Shown: positions 29,230 to 38,437 of the stretch, in pieces
How the letters are laid out: every line of letters begins with the position of its first letter
Position numbering within the stretch: the first letter of the stretch is position 1
NCBI RefSeq assembly: GCF_003428165.1
Contig: NZ_QLIQ01000002.1
Location: 1-64,000 of the forward strand
From: Cysteiniphilum litorale
GTDB lineage: Bacteria; Pseudomonadota; Gammaproteobacteria; Francisellales; Francisellaceae
DNA length: 64,000 nt
Reading direction: 5' to 3'
Made by a program: the position numbers and the translations under genes
Notes under the pieces: model-generated
What the model was told of the DNA's origin: nothing
Databases searched by the model: none
The model's input: the letters and a program-made list of their open reading frames with translations, nothing else

Positions 29230-29322
29230 GGAGAGATGGCCGAGAGGCTGAAGGCGCTCCCCTGCTAAGGGAGTATGGGGACAAAAACTCCATCGGGGGT
29301 TCGAATCCCCCTCTCTCCGCCA
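29230..29322 (+). tRNA. tRNA-Ser (anticodon GCT)
   Basis: A 93-nt class II tRNA: acceptor GGAGAGA/TCTCTCC, anticodon loop CTGCTAA with GCT, a long variable arm (GTATGGGGACAAAAACTCCATC region), GGTTCGAATCC T arm and encoded GCCA. Confidence 0.97.
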
Positions 29323-29739
29323 TACTCAAACAACTCAACTTTTTCCGTACCAAAAAACATTCAAAACACTTAATTGCTAAAGAACTGAAAACTCCCCAAA
29401 AAATTAAAACAGTATGAATTTGCTAAGATTACCATCCATGGTTATGGATTGCCTGCATCCTGCAGCAATGACGTCATTGTCGACAGGGAAGTCGGCAATC
29501 CAGTTTGCCAGGATGGCGACCTTTAAAACTTGATTATATAAGGGCTTAATAAAAAAATAGGGAGCTTTCAGTAAAGAAGAAATTCTGCAAAATGCTTTGC
29601 CGTAAGCGTATATACTGTTTTACCATAACTTTACAACCTATTGTGAACGTTGAACATCATGATGTTTCATTATCCATTTGTATTCATGAAACAAAAGCGC
29701 ATTCACACAGCTAACCACACCTAAGAGAACATCTAAGTT
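29323..29739 (+). other. Intergenic region upstream of the aminotransferase gene
   Basis: No gene is seen. It holds the 58-bp palindromic repeat at 29445-29502. The AT-rich 3' half (29590-29739) presumably carries the promoter of the aminotransferase gene. The ribosome-binding site TAAGAGAAC lies just before the ATG at 29740. Confidence 0.5.
29445..29502. repeat. 58-bp palindromic repeat
   Basis: Terminal arms TGGATTGCC/GGCAATCCA (29445-29453 with 29494-29502) enclose imperfectly paired sequence and a perfect 14-bp central palindrome CAATGACGTCATTG (29466-29479). This TGGATTGCC-type unit resembles interspersed palindromes of other proteobacteria. Confidence 0.7.
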
Positions 29740-30873
29740 ATGTCATTTAAACCCTACATAAGCACCGAGCCATCTATTTTTGGCAAAATGTCCGTAATGG
29801 CAAAAAATCATAATGCCATCAACTTCACACAAGGCGCGCCTGATTTCAAAACACCTGATTGGTTGATTGAGCATTTAAATTATTATGTGCAAAATGGCTT
29901 TAATCAATATGCACCGATTCCTGGCGCACCCAGTTTAAAAAAAGCGATCGCACATAAAGTAAAGATGTGTTACGGCGTAGATATTAACCCCGAGGACAAT
30001 GTATCTATTAGCTCTGGTGCCGTTGAAGCAATTTTTGCACTAATTAGCGCATGTATTAGTAAGGGTGATGAGGCAATCTACTTTGACCCTGCTTTTGATG
30101 CTTACCCTTCGATTATTAACTTCAATCAAGGCGTTAGTCGACGCATTCCCTTATTAGCCGATGGCAATATTGATCTGGAGACGTTAGCACAAACGATTAA
30201 TACTAAGACAAAGCTGATCATTCTTAACTCGCCCCACAATCCTATGGGCAGTGTGATTACCAAAGCGCAATATGCAGAAATCGCAAAATTGATCAAAGGT
30301 CGGGATATTTTGTTACTTAGTGACGAGGTATATGAGCATATTTACGCAGGAGATTCTTATACCAGCGCTTTGCAAATCCCAGAGCTTAAAGATCAACTTA
30401 TCGTTGTCCAATCCCTTGGTAAGACCTATAACCTCACTGGTTGGCGTCTAGGTGTTTGTATTGCGCCACTTGCAATTATTCAAATGATAAATGCGATGAA
30501 ACAATTCACAAGCTTCAGCGCGCCACATCCAATGCAATTAGCACTAGCCGATGGCATTAATGCACATCCTGAATATTGGCAAGACTTACCTAAACTTTAT
30601 CAAACCCAGCATCAAAAGTTAATTGATGGCTTAACCCACAGCCGCTTTAAAGTACTGCCATGGGCAGGATCACCTTTTCAAATACTTGATTACACAGCGA
30701 TTTCTGATGAGGATGACTTTAGTTTCTGTCAACGTTTGATTCATGAACATGGTGTTGGACTGGTACCAATTTCATCATTATATGAAATGCCAAAGCAGGG
30801 ACTAGTACGCTTATGCTTTGCCAAATATGACGATGTCTTATTAGAAGGAGTCAAACGCCTATGTCAAGTCTAA
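29740..30873 (+). CDS. Methionine/glutamine aminotransferase (YbdL-like, class I PLP)
   Basis: A 377-residue fold-type I aminotransferase. Marks: INFTQGAPDFKTP near the start, QYAPIPGAPSLKKAIA, ILNSPHNPMGSV with the cofactor asparagine, LLSDEVYEHI and the PLP lysine in VQSLGKTYNLTGWRLGV. The QYAPxxGxPxL and SxxKTxxxTGWR patterns are typical of YbdL/MtnE methionine and glutamine transaminases. The next gene encodes an omega-amidase-type hydrolase that overlaps it by 13 bp. In other organisms this pair forms the glutamine transaminase/omega-amidase route that regenerates methionine from its keto acid. Confidence 0.87.
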   Translation: MSFKPYISTEPSIFGKMSVMAKNHNAINFTQGAPDFKTPDWLIEHLNYYVQNGFNQYAPIPGAPSLKKAIAHKVKMCYGVDINPEDNVSISSGAVEAIFALISACISKGDEAIYFDPAFDAYPSIINFNQGVSRRIPLLADGNIDLETLAQTINTKTKLIILNSPHNPMGSVITKAQYAEIAKLIKGRDILLLSDEVYEHIYAGDSYTSALQIPELKDQLIVVQSLGKTYNLTGWRLGVCIAPLAIIQMINAMKQFTSFSAPHPMQLALADGINAHPEYWQDLPKLYQTQHQKLIDGLTHSRFKVLPWAGSPFQILDYTAISDEDDFSFCQRLIHEHGVGLVPISSLYEMPKQGLVRLCFAKYDDVLLEGVKRLCQV

Positions 30874-31646
30874 AAGTCGCCGTCATTCAATCTGATATCG
30901 CTTGGGAAGACAAACATCAAAACTATACTCACTTTGAAAAGACCATTGCTGGGCTTGAGCCTTGTGATCTGATTGTGCTGCCAGAGATGTTTAATGTCGG
31001 CTTCACCCCAAATATGGATAAAGCCATCACTCCAGAGGATGAGATCATCAGTTGGCTAAAGCACCAAGCACAATACAAGAATGCCGCGATCATCGGCAGC
31101 GTTGTGGTGTTAAATGATATGCAAAAAGCAGTTAATCGTTTGTTTTTTGTCACACCCGTGGGTTTAGTTTCTCACTATGATAAATGCCACTTATTCGTGC
31201 TATCTGATGAATACAAGCTATTATCTGCCGGTCAATCACGTGAAATCGTTCACTACAAAGGCTTTGATATTCTCTTAAGCATTTGTTTTGACTTAAGATT
31301 CCCTGTTTTCAACTGCAATAACAATGATTATGATCTGTTAATCAATATCGCCAGCTGGCCTGCTAAGCGTCGAGAACATTGGCGCACGTTATTACAAGCT
31401 CGAGCGATTGAAAACCAAGCTTATGTTATCGGCTGCAATCGCATTGGTCGTGACGGTTTAGGTTTTGATTACAGTGGCGATAGTCTATGCATCCACTTTG
31501 ATGGTGAGATTAAACAAGATATTGCTGCATATATATCCGGCGTTTTATATCATACATTTGATAAAAGCAGTTTGGATGACTATCGAAATAATTTCAAAGT
31601 CCTCGCATCGCAAGATAAATTTAGCTTAAATTTGACCACAAATTAA
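30861..31646 (+). CDS. Omega-amidase-type carbon-nitrogen hydrolase (YafV-like)
   Basis: A 261-residue nitrilase-superfamily enzyme with the full catalytic triad: Glu42 in VLPEMF, Lys108 in HYDKCHLF and Cys142 in SICFDLRFP. Known YafV/Nit2 enzymes hydrolyse alpha-ketoglutaramate or ketosuccinamate. The overlap with the aminotransferase gene indicates coupling, consistent with removal of the keto-amide that the transaminase makes from glutamine. The ribosome-binding site AAGGAG lies ten bases before ATG. Confidence 0.9.
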   Translation: MSSLKVAVIQSDIAWEDKHQNYTHFEKTIAGLEPCDLIVLPEMFNVGFTPNMDKAITPEDEIISWLKHQAQYKNAAIIGSVVVLNDMQKAVNRLFFVTPVGLVSHYDKCHLFVLSDEYKLLSAGQSREIVHYKGFDILLSICFDLRFPVFNCNNNDYDLLINIASWPAKRREHWRTLLQARAIENQAYVIGCNRIGRDGLGFDYSGDSLCIHFDGEIKQDIAAYISGVLYHTFDKSSLDDYRNNFKVLASQDKFSLNLTTN

Positions 31647-31749
31647 AATATCCTGCACTTGGCAATTGTAAGGCGCTAATGACAATGATAGAATGCGCGT
31701 CGAATTGTCATGATCTGGCAGCTTATTGAAAGTATGTTATAAATTCTGA

Positions 31750-31778
31750 TTGCCTTTGCGTCATTTTTTTGCTATAAA
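31750..31778 (+). promoter_or_regulatory. Promoter of rpmB-rpmG
   Basis: TTGCCT (31750-31755) and TATAAA (31773-31778) are 17 bp apart, about 60 bases before rpmB. A perfect hairpin ATGACAAT/ATTGTCAT (31679-31686 with 31704-31711) upstream may end the preceding transcript. Confidence 0.6.
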
Positions 31779-31841
31779 GTTGCCCCTTGAGAATTTAATA
31801 ATTATAACTATTTAATTTACAGCAATTGACTGGAGGATAAC

Positions 31842-32078
31842 ATGTCTAGAGTTTGTATGGTTACAGGCAAGCGCCCAATGACTGGCAACAACGTATCGCA
31901 CGCGCAGAACAAAACTAAGCGTCGTTTTTTACCTAACTTGCACTCACACCGTTTTTGGGTTGAGAGCGAGAACCGCTATGTTCGCTTACGCGTGAGCTCA
32001 AAAGGTATGCGCATTATCGATAAAAAAGGTATCGATTCTGTGTTAGCTGATTTACGTGCACGTAACGTAAAATTCTAA
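31842..32078 (+). CDS. rpmB: 50S ribosomal protein L28
   Basis: The 78-residue protein starts [20 protein letters not shown] and carries [20 protein letters not shown], both diagnostic of L28. A strong TGGAGGATAAC ribosome-binding site precedes it. It is followed 29 bp later by rpmG, the usual pair. Confidence 0.98.
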   Translation: MSRVCMVTGKRPMTGNNVSHAQNKTKRRFLPNLHSHRFWVESENRYVRLRVSSKGMRIIDKKGIDSVLADLRARNVKF

Positions 32079-32107
32079 TTCACCAGATACTTCAGGAGTA
32101 ATTTAAT

Positions 32108-32263
32108 ATGCGTGATAAAATCAAATTAGTTTCAAGCGCTGGCACTGGTCATTTTTATACAACGACTAAAAACAAGCGCACCATGCCAAACAAAATGGAA
32201 ATCAAAAAGTTTGATCCAGTTGTTCGTCAACACGTTCTTTATAAAGAAGCTAAAATCAAATAA
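32108..32263 (+). CDS. rpmG: 50S ribosomal protein L33
   Basis: This 51-codon frame encodes [20 protein letters not shown], then [20 protein letters not shown] and the end [11 protein letters not shown]. It is the zinc-free form of L33, with no CxxC pairs. It follows rpmB closely, with TCAGGAGTAA as ribosome-binding site. A hairpin TGCCC-agctc-GGGCA lies just downstream but lacks a T tract. Confidence 0.97.
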   Translation: MRDKIKLVSSAGTGHFYTTTKNKRTMPNKMEIKKFDPVVRQHVLYKEAKIK

Positions 32264-32724
<461 letters not shown>

Positions 32725-32984
32725 GAACGAGGGCTAATTATAACGGCATTTTTGCAAATAGAAAGAGGTGTTTTTGTTTTTTTAGGAAAAATTTAACTTA
32801 AAACATTTAAACGCCTATTTCTCAATCACCAAGACACCAAAAACAGCTAAAACACAAACTTAGCACTTCTTTTTAATCCATCACTATGATAGAATCGCCA
32901 CGCTTAAATTTTTAGGGATTGGTAACAACCCACACAGAAATTAGCAAAACTGAGTAGTTAATAATAAATATTAAGGTAACAAAG

Positions 32985-33413
32985 ATGAAAACGTTTAGCG
33001 CTAAGAGTGATGAAGTCAAAAGAGAATGGCTTTTGATCGATGCAAATGGTAAAACTTTAGGTCGCCTTGCAACTGAAATTGCAAGACGTCTTCGTGGTAA
33101 GCATAAAGCTGAATACACACCTCACGTAGACACAGGTGACTATATTGTTGTAATCAATGCTGAAAAAGTTGCCGTAACTGGTAACAAGCAAAAAGATAAA
33201 ATTTACTACCACCACACGGGTTATATCGGTGGTCTTAAATCTGTTTCTTTCGAGAAACTAATCGCGCAACACCCAGAGCGTGCGATCGAATCTGCTGTTA
33301 AAGGCATGCTTCCTAAAAATCCTTTAGGTCGTGCGATGTACAAAAAGTTAAAAGTTTATGCAGGTGAATCTCATCCGCATACAGCGCAACAACCACTTGT
33401 TTTAGAAATATAA
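32985..33413 (+). CDS. rplM: 50S ribosomal protein L13
   Basis: L13 is an early assembly protein. The 142 residues include [40 protein letters not shown] and the end [10 protein letters not shown]. In E. coli L13 represses the rplM-rpsI operon. A TAGAAT -10 with TG extension (32890-32895) lies about 90 bases upstream, giving a leader long enough for such control. Confidence 0.98.
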   Translation: MKTFSAKSDEVKREWLLIDANGKTLGRLATEIARRLRGKHKAEYTPHVDTGDYIVVINAEKVAVTGNKQKDKIYYHHTGYIGGLKSVSFEKLIAQHPERAIESAVKGMLPKNPLGRAMYKKLKVYAGESHPHTAQQPLVLEI

Positions 33414-33428
33414 GAATAGGATAGGAAA

Positions 33429-33821
33429 ATGACTCAAGCATACAATTACGGTACTGGTCGTCGCAAGAGCTCAGTTGCTCGTGTATTTATGAAAAAAGGC
33501 ACTGGCAGCATTATTGTTAACGGTTTGCCACTAGATGATTACTTCGGTCGCAAGACTGCAAGCATGGTTGTACGTCAGCCACTTGATTTAACGAACAACC
33601 TAGAAAGCTTTGACTTCAAAATCAACGTTCATGGCGGTGGTGAAACAGGTCAATCTGGCGCAATCCGTTTAGGTATTGCTCGCGCTTTAGTTGACTTTGA
33701 TGAGAGCTTAAAACCTGAACTACGTCATGCTGGATTTATCACACGTGACCCACGTAAAGTTGAGCGTAAGAAAGTTGGCTTTAGAAAAGCACGTAGAAAA
33801 CGTCAATTCTCTAAGCGTTAA
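33429..33821 (+). CDS. rpsI: 30S ribosomal protein S9
   Basis: S9 reaches the P site with its C-terminal tail. The 130 residues include [40 protein letters not shown] and the invariant basic end [17 protein letters not shown]. It follows rplM by 15 bp and ends before a good terminator. Confidence 0.98.
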   Translation: MTQAYNYGTGRRKSSVARVFMKKGTGSIIVNGLPLDDYFGRKTASMVVRQPLDLTNNLESFDFKINVHGGGETGQSGAIRLGIARALVDFDESLKPELRHAGFITRDPRKVERKKVGFRKARRKRQFSKR

Positions 33822-33863
33822 TCAACACGTTTACTTTCTACTTTTTATACATTTTATTTTATT

Positions 33864-33897
33864 AAAAGCCCAACTGAAGTTTCAGCGGGGCTTTTTT
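33864..33897 (+). terminator. Rho-independent terminator after rpsI
   Basis: Stem AAAAGCCC/GGGGCTTTTT around a partly paired loop (CTGAAGTTTCAG), ending in a T run. It separates the ribosomal pair from sspA-sspB. Confidence 0.85.
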
Positions 33898-33984
33898 GTT
33901 ATTACTACGACTTCTATGATGCAAAATGGCTGATCAGTAGTATATAATGTTGAAGCTAATATTGAATAAGGAAAATTGGGATAA

Positions 33985-34593
33985 ATGTCTGCTCAAAACA
34001 AACGATCATCAATGACTTTATACACCAACGGTAATGACCCTTTTTGTCATCGCATTAAAATGATTCTTGCGGAAAAAGACATTAGTGCAGATATTATTGA
34101 TGTTGTTGCTGAAGATAAATTAGAAGAGCTTTATGAGCTTAACCCTTATGGCGGCGTGCCAACATTAATGACAAAAGATCTAATTGTATATGAGCCGAAT
34201 ATCATATTTGAGTATCTTGAAGAGCGTTTTCCCTATCCTCCTTTATTGTCTGTTTTCCCACTTGAGCGTGCTCAAGCGCGTATGTTATGCAAGAAAATTG
34301 ACAGTGAATGGATGCCTTATCTTGTCAATGCATTAAACGCTGATAATGAAGACATTAGACAAGCGAACAAGATTGCGCTACTTAAGGCACTTTTTTCATT
34401 GATTCCGACACTTAGCAGACAATCGTACTTACTTGGTGATGACTTCACCATTGCGGATTGCTCACTTGCCGTGATCCTATATAACTTACCTAAGTTAGAT
34501 ATCCGCTTGCCTGAAAAAGCAATGCCGCTCATCAAATACGCAAAACGTTTATTTGCACGTAATTCATTTAGAAAAAGCATTAGAACTCAATAA
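33985..34593 (+). CDS. sspA: Stringent starvation protein A
   Basis: SspA is a GST-fold protein that binds RNA polymerase. The 202 residues start MSAQNKRSSMTLYTNGNDPF, with the thioredoxin-like domain (1-85, NPYGGVPTLMTKDL and EYLEERFPYPPL) and a helical domain. In Francisella SspA pairs with its paralogue MglA to control virulence genes; this copy looks like the SspA rather than the MglA partner. It stands in the conserved rplM-rpsI-sspA-sspB order. Confidence 0.93.
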   Translation: MSAQNKRSSMTLYTNGNDPFCHRIKMILAEKDISADIIDVVAEDKLEELYELNPYGGVPTLMTKDLIVYEPNIIFEYLEERFPYPPLLSVFPLERAQARMLCKKIDSEWMPYLVNALNADNEDIRQANKIALLKALFSLIPTLSRQSYLLGDDFTIADCSLAVILYNLPKLDIRLPEKAMPLIKYAKRLFARNSFRKSIRTQ

Positions 34594-34604
34594 GGAATAC
34601 CACC

Positions 34605-35009
34605 ATGGCAATGTTACGCGCTTACTTAGTTGAAGCAACCTATGACTGGATGATCGATCATGATTTAACACCCTATTTACTTGTTGATACCGAATATGAA
34701 GGTGTGATCTTACCCGAAAGCCATATCGATGAAGACGGTAAGATGCTACTTAATATCGCGCCTGAAGCAATTGAACGCTTTGACTGTGATGATCAGTTTA
34801 TTCGCTTTGACGCAACATTTGATGGCGAAGTAATGTCATTGCAAATCCCTGTTGAAGCAGTGCTTGAGCTTTACGCCGGTGAAACCGCGCAAGGTCTTTA
34901 TGCTCGTGAGTTTGGTTATGGCATTGATGTTAATGAGGGTGATGATAATGACGTTAACCCTTCAAAAAATAGCGCACAAAAAGGCAGTGGCGGACTGCAT
35001 CTGGTTTAG
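34605..35009 (+). CDS. sspB: ClpXP protease specificity-enhancing factor SspB
   Basis: SspB tethers ssrA-tagged proteins to ClpX. The 134 residues comprise a folded substrate-binding domain (residues about 1-108, with YLLVDTEYEGVILPESH and ARFGGV-type region replaced by IRFDATFDG) and a flexible acidic linker. The protein ends in GGLHLV, resembling the ClpX-binding tail of other SspBs. It lies 11 bp after sspA. Confidence 0.92.
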   Translation: MAMLRAYLVEATYDWMIDHDLTPYLLVDTEYEGVILPESHIDEDGKMLLNIAPEAIERFDCDDQFIRFDATFDGEVMSLQIPVEAVLELYAGETAQGLYAREFGYGIDVNEGDDNDVNPSKNSAQKGSGGLHLV

Positions 35010-35011
35010 CC

Positions 35012-35395
35012 ATGTTAGATTATAGCTTTCTTATCGGGCTTGGCATTGGCAGTATTATCTGCTTTTATACCATATTCCGCTTACGCAAACAGTTTAAAAT
35101 CATCCTAATGCAACGTGAACAACGTTTATTTGCTCTAACCTCAGTCACTGAAAAGCTCGTTGCCAGCGCCAACCTACAACGCAGTGGTTTATTAAATAAA
35201 GAAATCGAAGATTCTCTACTTGAAGGGCTTAATATGTCGGCAATCGAAAAAGCGGGCATTACGATCCGTGGCCTTGCAAATCGTAACTTATCACGCCCAG
35301 AAAGCATGCAATTTTGTCTTGATCGTTTGCAAAAAAACATCGATCAACTGGAAAAAGATTATAACGACCCATTTCGCTGGAAAAAACCTAGTTAA
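35012..35395 (+). CDS. Small membrane-anchored hypothetical protein, 127 aa
   Basis: I do not recognise this family. One N-terminal transmembrane helix (residues about 5-22, FLIGLGIGSIICFYTIF) is followed by a basic stop-transfer stretch (RLRKQFK) and a cytosolic, mostly helical domain of about 95 residues. The ATG is 2 bp after the sspB stop, so it is very probably translated with sspB. Confidence 0.75.
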   Translation: MLDYSFLIGLGIGSIICFYTIFRLRKQFKIILMQREQRLFALTSVTEKLVASANLQRSGLLNKEIEDSLLEGLNMSAIEKAGITIRGLANRNLSRPESMQFCLDRLQKNIDQLEKDYNDPFRWKKPS

Positions 35396-35550
35396 CTTAC
35401 TACCTCCATTGCTTCACGCGCCATTTTATCCTACGATAGCAAGCAAGTTGTAACCGTGCGATTTTACTCTTTATTGAGAAAATACAACAACACAACAGCA
35501 ACTTAAACTGATACAACCTAGTAAACATACACAACAAGGAACTTGATCCA

Positions 35551-36306
35551 ATGCGACAGGTATCTCATTCATTAGGCGCCAATCCTAGCTATGGCATTAT
35601 TGGCAATGGTCGACTTGCGCGACATATACAATTTTATTTTAAGCTCATAAACATCCCGCACACGCTATGGCATCGCCAGCAACCGGAGTCTCCTGAAGAT
35701 ATATTGGGCCAAAGTGATATTATTCTTCTGGCAATTAGTGACGATGCAATAGACGCATTTTTGAATGCTCATCCACGATTAAATAATAAGTTATGCGTGC
35801 ACTTTTCAGGTGCTTTAGTTAGCCAACATGCCCTGTCATACCACCCTTTGATGACATTCTCACCAGAGTTACAAGACCTTGATTTTTACCAAAACCTGTT
35901 CTTTGTTGGCGAGGATAATGAACCAACATTTAGCACTATTTTCCCACAATTAACCAATCCATTTATTCAAATCCCCCAAGCAAAAAAAGCCTATTATCAC
36001 GCACTTTGTGTGATGGCGAATAACTTCACCACGCTCTTGTGGCAAAAATTTTTTAATGAAATGACAACAACATTTGATGCATCACTAAATGACCTTAAAC
36101 CCTATCTTAAACAAACACTGCTTAATATCGATAACGATTATAACAATGCCTTAACAGGTCCCTTAAAGCGCCAAGATTTACAGACAATTAAGCGCAACTT
36201 AGATGCACTTGAAGATGATAGTTTTATCAAAATTTATCAAGCATTTGTCGAGGTTTATCAAACAAATTTGGACAATAAGACGGGAGAAAAAAATGAGCAC
36301 GCATAA
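35551..36306 (+). CDS. panG: PanG-type ketopantoate reductase (Rossmann/DUF2520)
   Basis: PanG, first described in Francisella, reduces ketopantoate to pantoate and replaces the unrelated PanE. The 251 residues have an NAD(P)-binding start YGIIGNGRLARHI (GxGxxA), DIILLAISDDAI, then VHFSGAL, YHPLMTFSP and a helical C-terminal domain. The decisive point is position: it overlaps panB by 14 bp and leads panB-panC-panD, where the missing reductase step belongs. No panE is in the window. Confidence 0.85.
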   Translation: MRQVSHSLGANPSYGIIGNGRLARHIQFYFKLINIPHTLWHRQQPESPEDILGQSDIILLAISDDAIDAFLNAHPRLNNKLCVHFSGALVSQHALSYHPLMTFSPELQDLDFYQNLFFVGEDNEPTFSTIFPQLTNPFIQIPQAKKAYYHALCVMANNFTTLLWQKFFNEMTTTFDASLNDLKPYLKQTLLNIDNDYNNALTGPLKRQDLQTIKRNLDALEDDSFIKIYQAFVEVYQTNLDNKTGEKNEHA

Positions 36307-37117
36307 TCTAATTAAAAAGCCGAGCATTCATAACCTGCAAGGCAAAAAACTCAAACAACAAAAGCTATCAATGCTGACTTGTTATGATTTCACTTTCGCG
36401 CAAATCATGAATGAAACTGCCATTGACATGTTACTTGTGGGTGATAGTGGTGTCATGACGCAATTAGGCTACCCCGACACAACCCATGCGACAATTGATA
36501 TGATGTGTTTTATGACACAAGCCGTTGTTAAAGGTGCGCCTGATAAATTTATCGTTGCTGATATGCCTTTTCTTGCACAACGCCAAGGCATAGCGCATGC
36601 CATCTACTGTGCCGATAGACTCATTAAATGTGGCGCTAATGCCATTAAGATTGAAGGTGTTAATGGTCATCAAGAAGTTATTGCGCATATTATTGAATCC
36701 GGCATCCCCGTGATGGGACATATTGGATTAACACCGCAATCAGTACATAGCTTAGGTTATAAAGTGCAAGGCAAAGATCAAGAAGCTGCTAAGAATTTAA
36801 AAGAACAAGCGCTGCAACTTCAAGAAATCGGCTGCTTTAGTCTAGTCATGGAATGTGTACCTAGTGAGCTTGCCAAGGAAATCAGCCAAATGCTTAGCAT
36901 TCCAGTGATCGGTATTGGAGCAGGTAACGATGCCGATGGGCAGGTGCTTGTTCTTCAGGATATGCTTGGTTTAAACAGTCATCTCCAACCAAAATTTGTG
37001 CGTCACTTCCTCAACGGCTTTAACGATATCAAAGCAGCATTTGACGCTTATCATCATGCGGTACAAAGCGGTGACTATCCTAATAAGCAAGAAAGTTACG
37101 ATATTAAAATTGCATAA
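36293..37117 (+). CDS. panB: 3-methyl-2-oxobutanoate hydroxymethyltransferase
   Basis: PanB makes ketopantoate from ketoisovalerate and methylene-THF. The 274 residues show MLTCYDFTFAQIMNE, LLVGDSGVMTQLG, VADMPF, ANAIKIEGV, PVMGHIGLTPQS and PVIGIGAGNDADGQVLVLQD. ATG at 36293 has a GGGAG ribosome-binding site and overlaps the end of panG; longer in-frame openings upstream lie inside panG and are not used. Confidence 0.96.
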   Translation: MSTHNLIKKPSIHNLQGKKLKQQKLSMLTCYDFTFAQIMNETAIDMLLVGDSGVMTQLGYPDTTHATIDMMCFMTQAVVKGAPDKFIVADMPFLAQRQGIAHAIYCADRLIKCGANAIKIEGVNGHQEVIAHIIESGIPVMGHIGLTPQSVHSLGYKVQGKDQEAAKNLKEQALQLQEIGCFSLVMECVPSELAKEISQMLSIPVIGIGAGNDADGQVLVLQDMLGLNSHLQPKFVRHFLNGFNDIKAAFDAYHHAVQSGDYPNKQESYDIKIA

Positions 37118-37160
37118 CTTACTGAAGTTCCGAACTTTAGAAAAACTATGACTTTATAAA

Positions 37161-37226
37161 CACCCCGTCAGCCTACGGCTGCCACCCCTCTTGAAAAGAG
37201 GGGTGGCGAGTTTACGAGGCGGGGTG
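37161..37226. repeat. Multi-stem palindromic element between panB and panC
   Basis: Outer arms CACCCCG/CGGGGTG (37161-37167 with 37220-37226) enclose CAGCC-TAC-GGCTG and a 12-bp perfect stem GCCACCCCTCTT/AAGAGGGGTGGC. It interrupts the pan operon and could attenuate or stabilise its mRNA. It looks like an inserted dispersed repeat. Confidence 0.75.
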
Positions 37227-37271
37227 TTGAAATAGAAAAAGACCGTAACGCCAGTAACTTAAGGAAACTCA

Positions 37272-38063
37272 ATGAAGATTTTTAATGATATCGCCTCTTG
37301 GCAAACAACACGCCAACAAATCGCAACGGATAAAACCCTAGGTGTTGTAATGACCATGGGCGCACTGCATAAAGGCCATTTGAGCTTAATCAAGCAAAGC
37401 CAACAAGACAATGAGTACACATTAGTGACAATTTTTGTCAATCCGACACAATTCAACAATCAAGGCGACTTTGACAATTATCCAAACACATGGCAACAAG
37501 ACGTTGATTTACTGACGATGGAAGGCGTTGATTTTCTACTATCGCCACACAAAGAGATGATTTACCCTGATAATTATAACTATCAGATCAATGAGAAAAG
37601 TTTAAGCCAAATACTCTGTGGTGCTTCACGTCCTGGACATTTTGGGGGGATGCTTACCATTGTCATGAAGCTATTAAATATTGCCCAAGCAAATAATGCT
37701 TACTTTGGCGAAAAAGATTACCAACAATTTCAACTGATCAAAGGTATGGCGCAAGCATTTTTTATCCCAACCAACATCGTTAGCTGCCCAATTATTCGTG
37801 AAGAAGATGGACTAGCTTTTAGCTCAAGAAATTTACGTTTAGATGAGAGCGCTCGCAACAAGGCAGGCTATTTTGCCCAAACGATTCGCCAAAGCCACGA
37901 TATTGAGCAAGTGAGAAATACACTTATTGCCAATCACATCACAATTGATTATCTAGAGGATATTGATAATCGCCGCTTTGCAGCAGTGATCATTGACGAC
38001 GTTCGTCTCATTGACAATTTTCCACTTGCTGAAATCACCAAACTTACTAAGGAAAATGCATGA
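37272..38063 (+). CDS. panC: Pantothenate synthetase
   Basis: PanC joins pantoate and beta-alanine with ATP. The 263 residues contain VVMTMGALHKGHLSLI (ATP-site MGxLHxGH), VNPTQFNNQGDFDNYPNT, RPGHFGGMLTIVMKL, YFGEKDYQQ and ISSRN-type LAFSSRNLRL. An AAGGAAACTCA ribosome-binding site supports the start. It overlaps panD by 4 bp. Confidence 0.96.
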   Translation: MKIFNDIASWQTTRQQIATDKTLGVVMTMGALHKGHLSLIKQSQQDNEYTLVTIFVNPTQFNNQGDFDNYPNTWQQDVDLLTMEGVDFLLSPHKEMIYPDNYNYQINEKSLSQILCGASRPGHFGGMLTIVMKLLNIAQANNAYFGEKDYQQFQLIKGMAQAFFIPTNIVSCPIIREEDGLAFSSRNLRLDESARNKAGYFAQTIRQSHDIEQVRNTLIANHITIDYLEDIDNRRFAAVIIDDVRLIDNFPLAEITKLTKENA

Positions 38064-38437
38064 AACGCACGCTATTAAAATCTAAAATCCACATGGCAAC
38101 CGTCACAGAAGCAAACTTAAATTATTACGGTTCAATCAGCATTGATCGCGCGCTTTGCAAAGAAGCAAATCTCATTCCTTTTGAGCGTGTTGAAATCTAT
38201 AACTGTAACAATGGTGCGCGCTTTGCCACCTATGTCATCTTGGGTGATCAAGGTGAAATTTGCTTAAATGGTGCCGCAGCACGTCATGTCGCGACAGGGG
38301 ACACCGTGATTATTGCATCTTACGCTGAATATGAGGCGCATGAATTAACAGATCATAATCCTCATCTTGTCTTTGTTGATAAGCAAAATGACGTGATTGA
38401 AATTAAGCGCTATTTGGATTCCTCCATTAATCATTAG
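38060..38437 (+). CDS. panD: Aspartate 1-decarboxylase precursor
   Basis: PanD makes beta-alanine. It is made as a proenzyme that cleaves itself at Gly24-Ser25 to form the pyruvoyl cofactor; NYYGSIS is present exactly at residues 21-27. The 125 residues also hold ERVEIYNCNNGARF and LNGAAARHVATGD. It completes panG-B-C-D. Its end overlaps the convergent phoR gene by 4 bp. Confidence 0.96.
   Translation: MKRTLLKSKIHMATVTEANLNYYGSISIDRALCKEANLIPFERVEIYNCNNGARFATYVILGDQGEICLNGAAARHVATGDTVIIASYAEYEAHELTDHNPHLVFVDKQNDVIEIKRYLDSSINH

Noticed and set aside
29445-29502. Replication origin or recombination site
   Set aside because: The central TGACGTCA palindrome is striking, but no DnaA boxes, iterons or recombinase gene are nearby, and the layout matches an interspersed palindromic repeat.
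36203-36292. Longer start for PanB inside panG
   Set aside because: The added residues are the out-of-frame reading of panG; the ATG at 36293 has a good ribosome-binding site.
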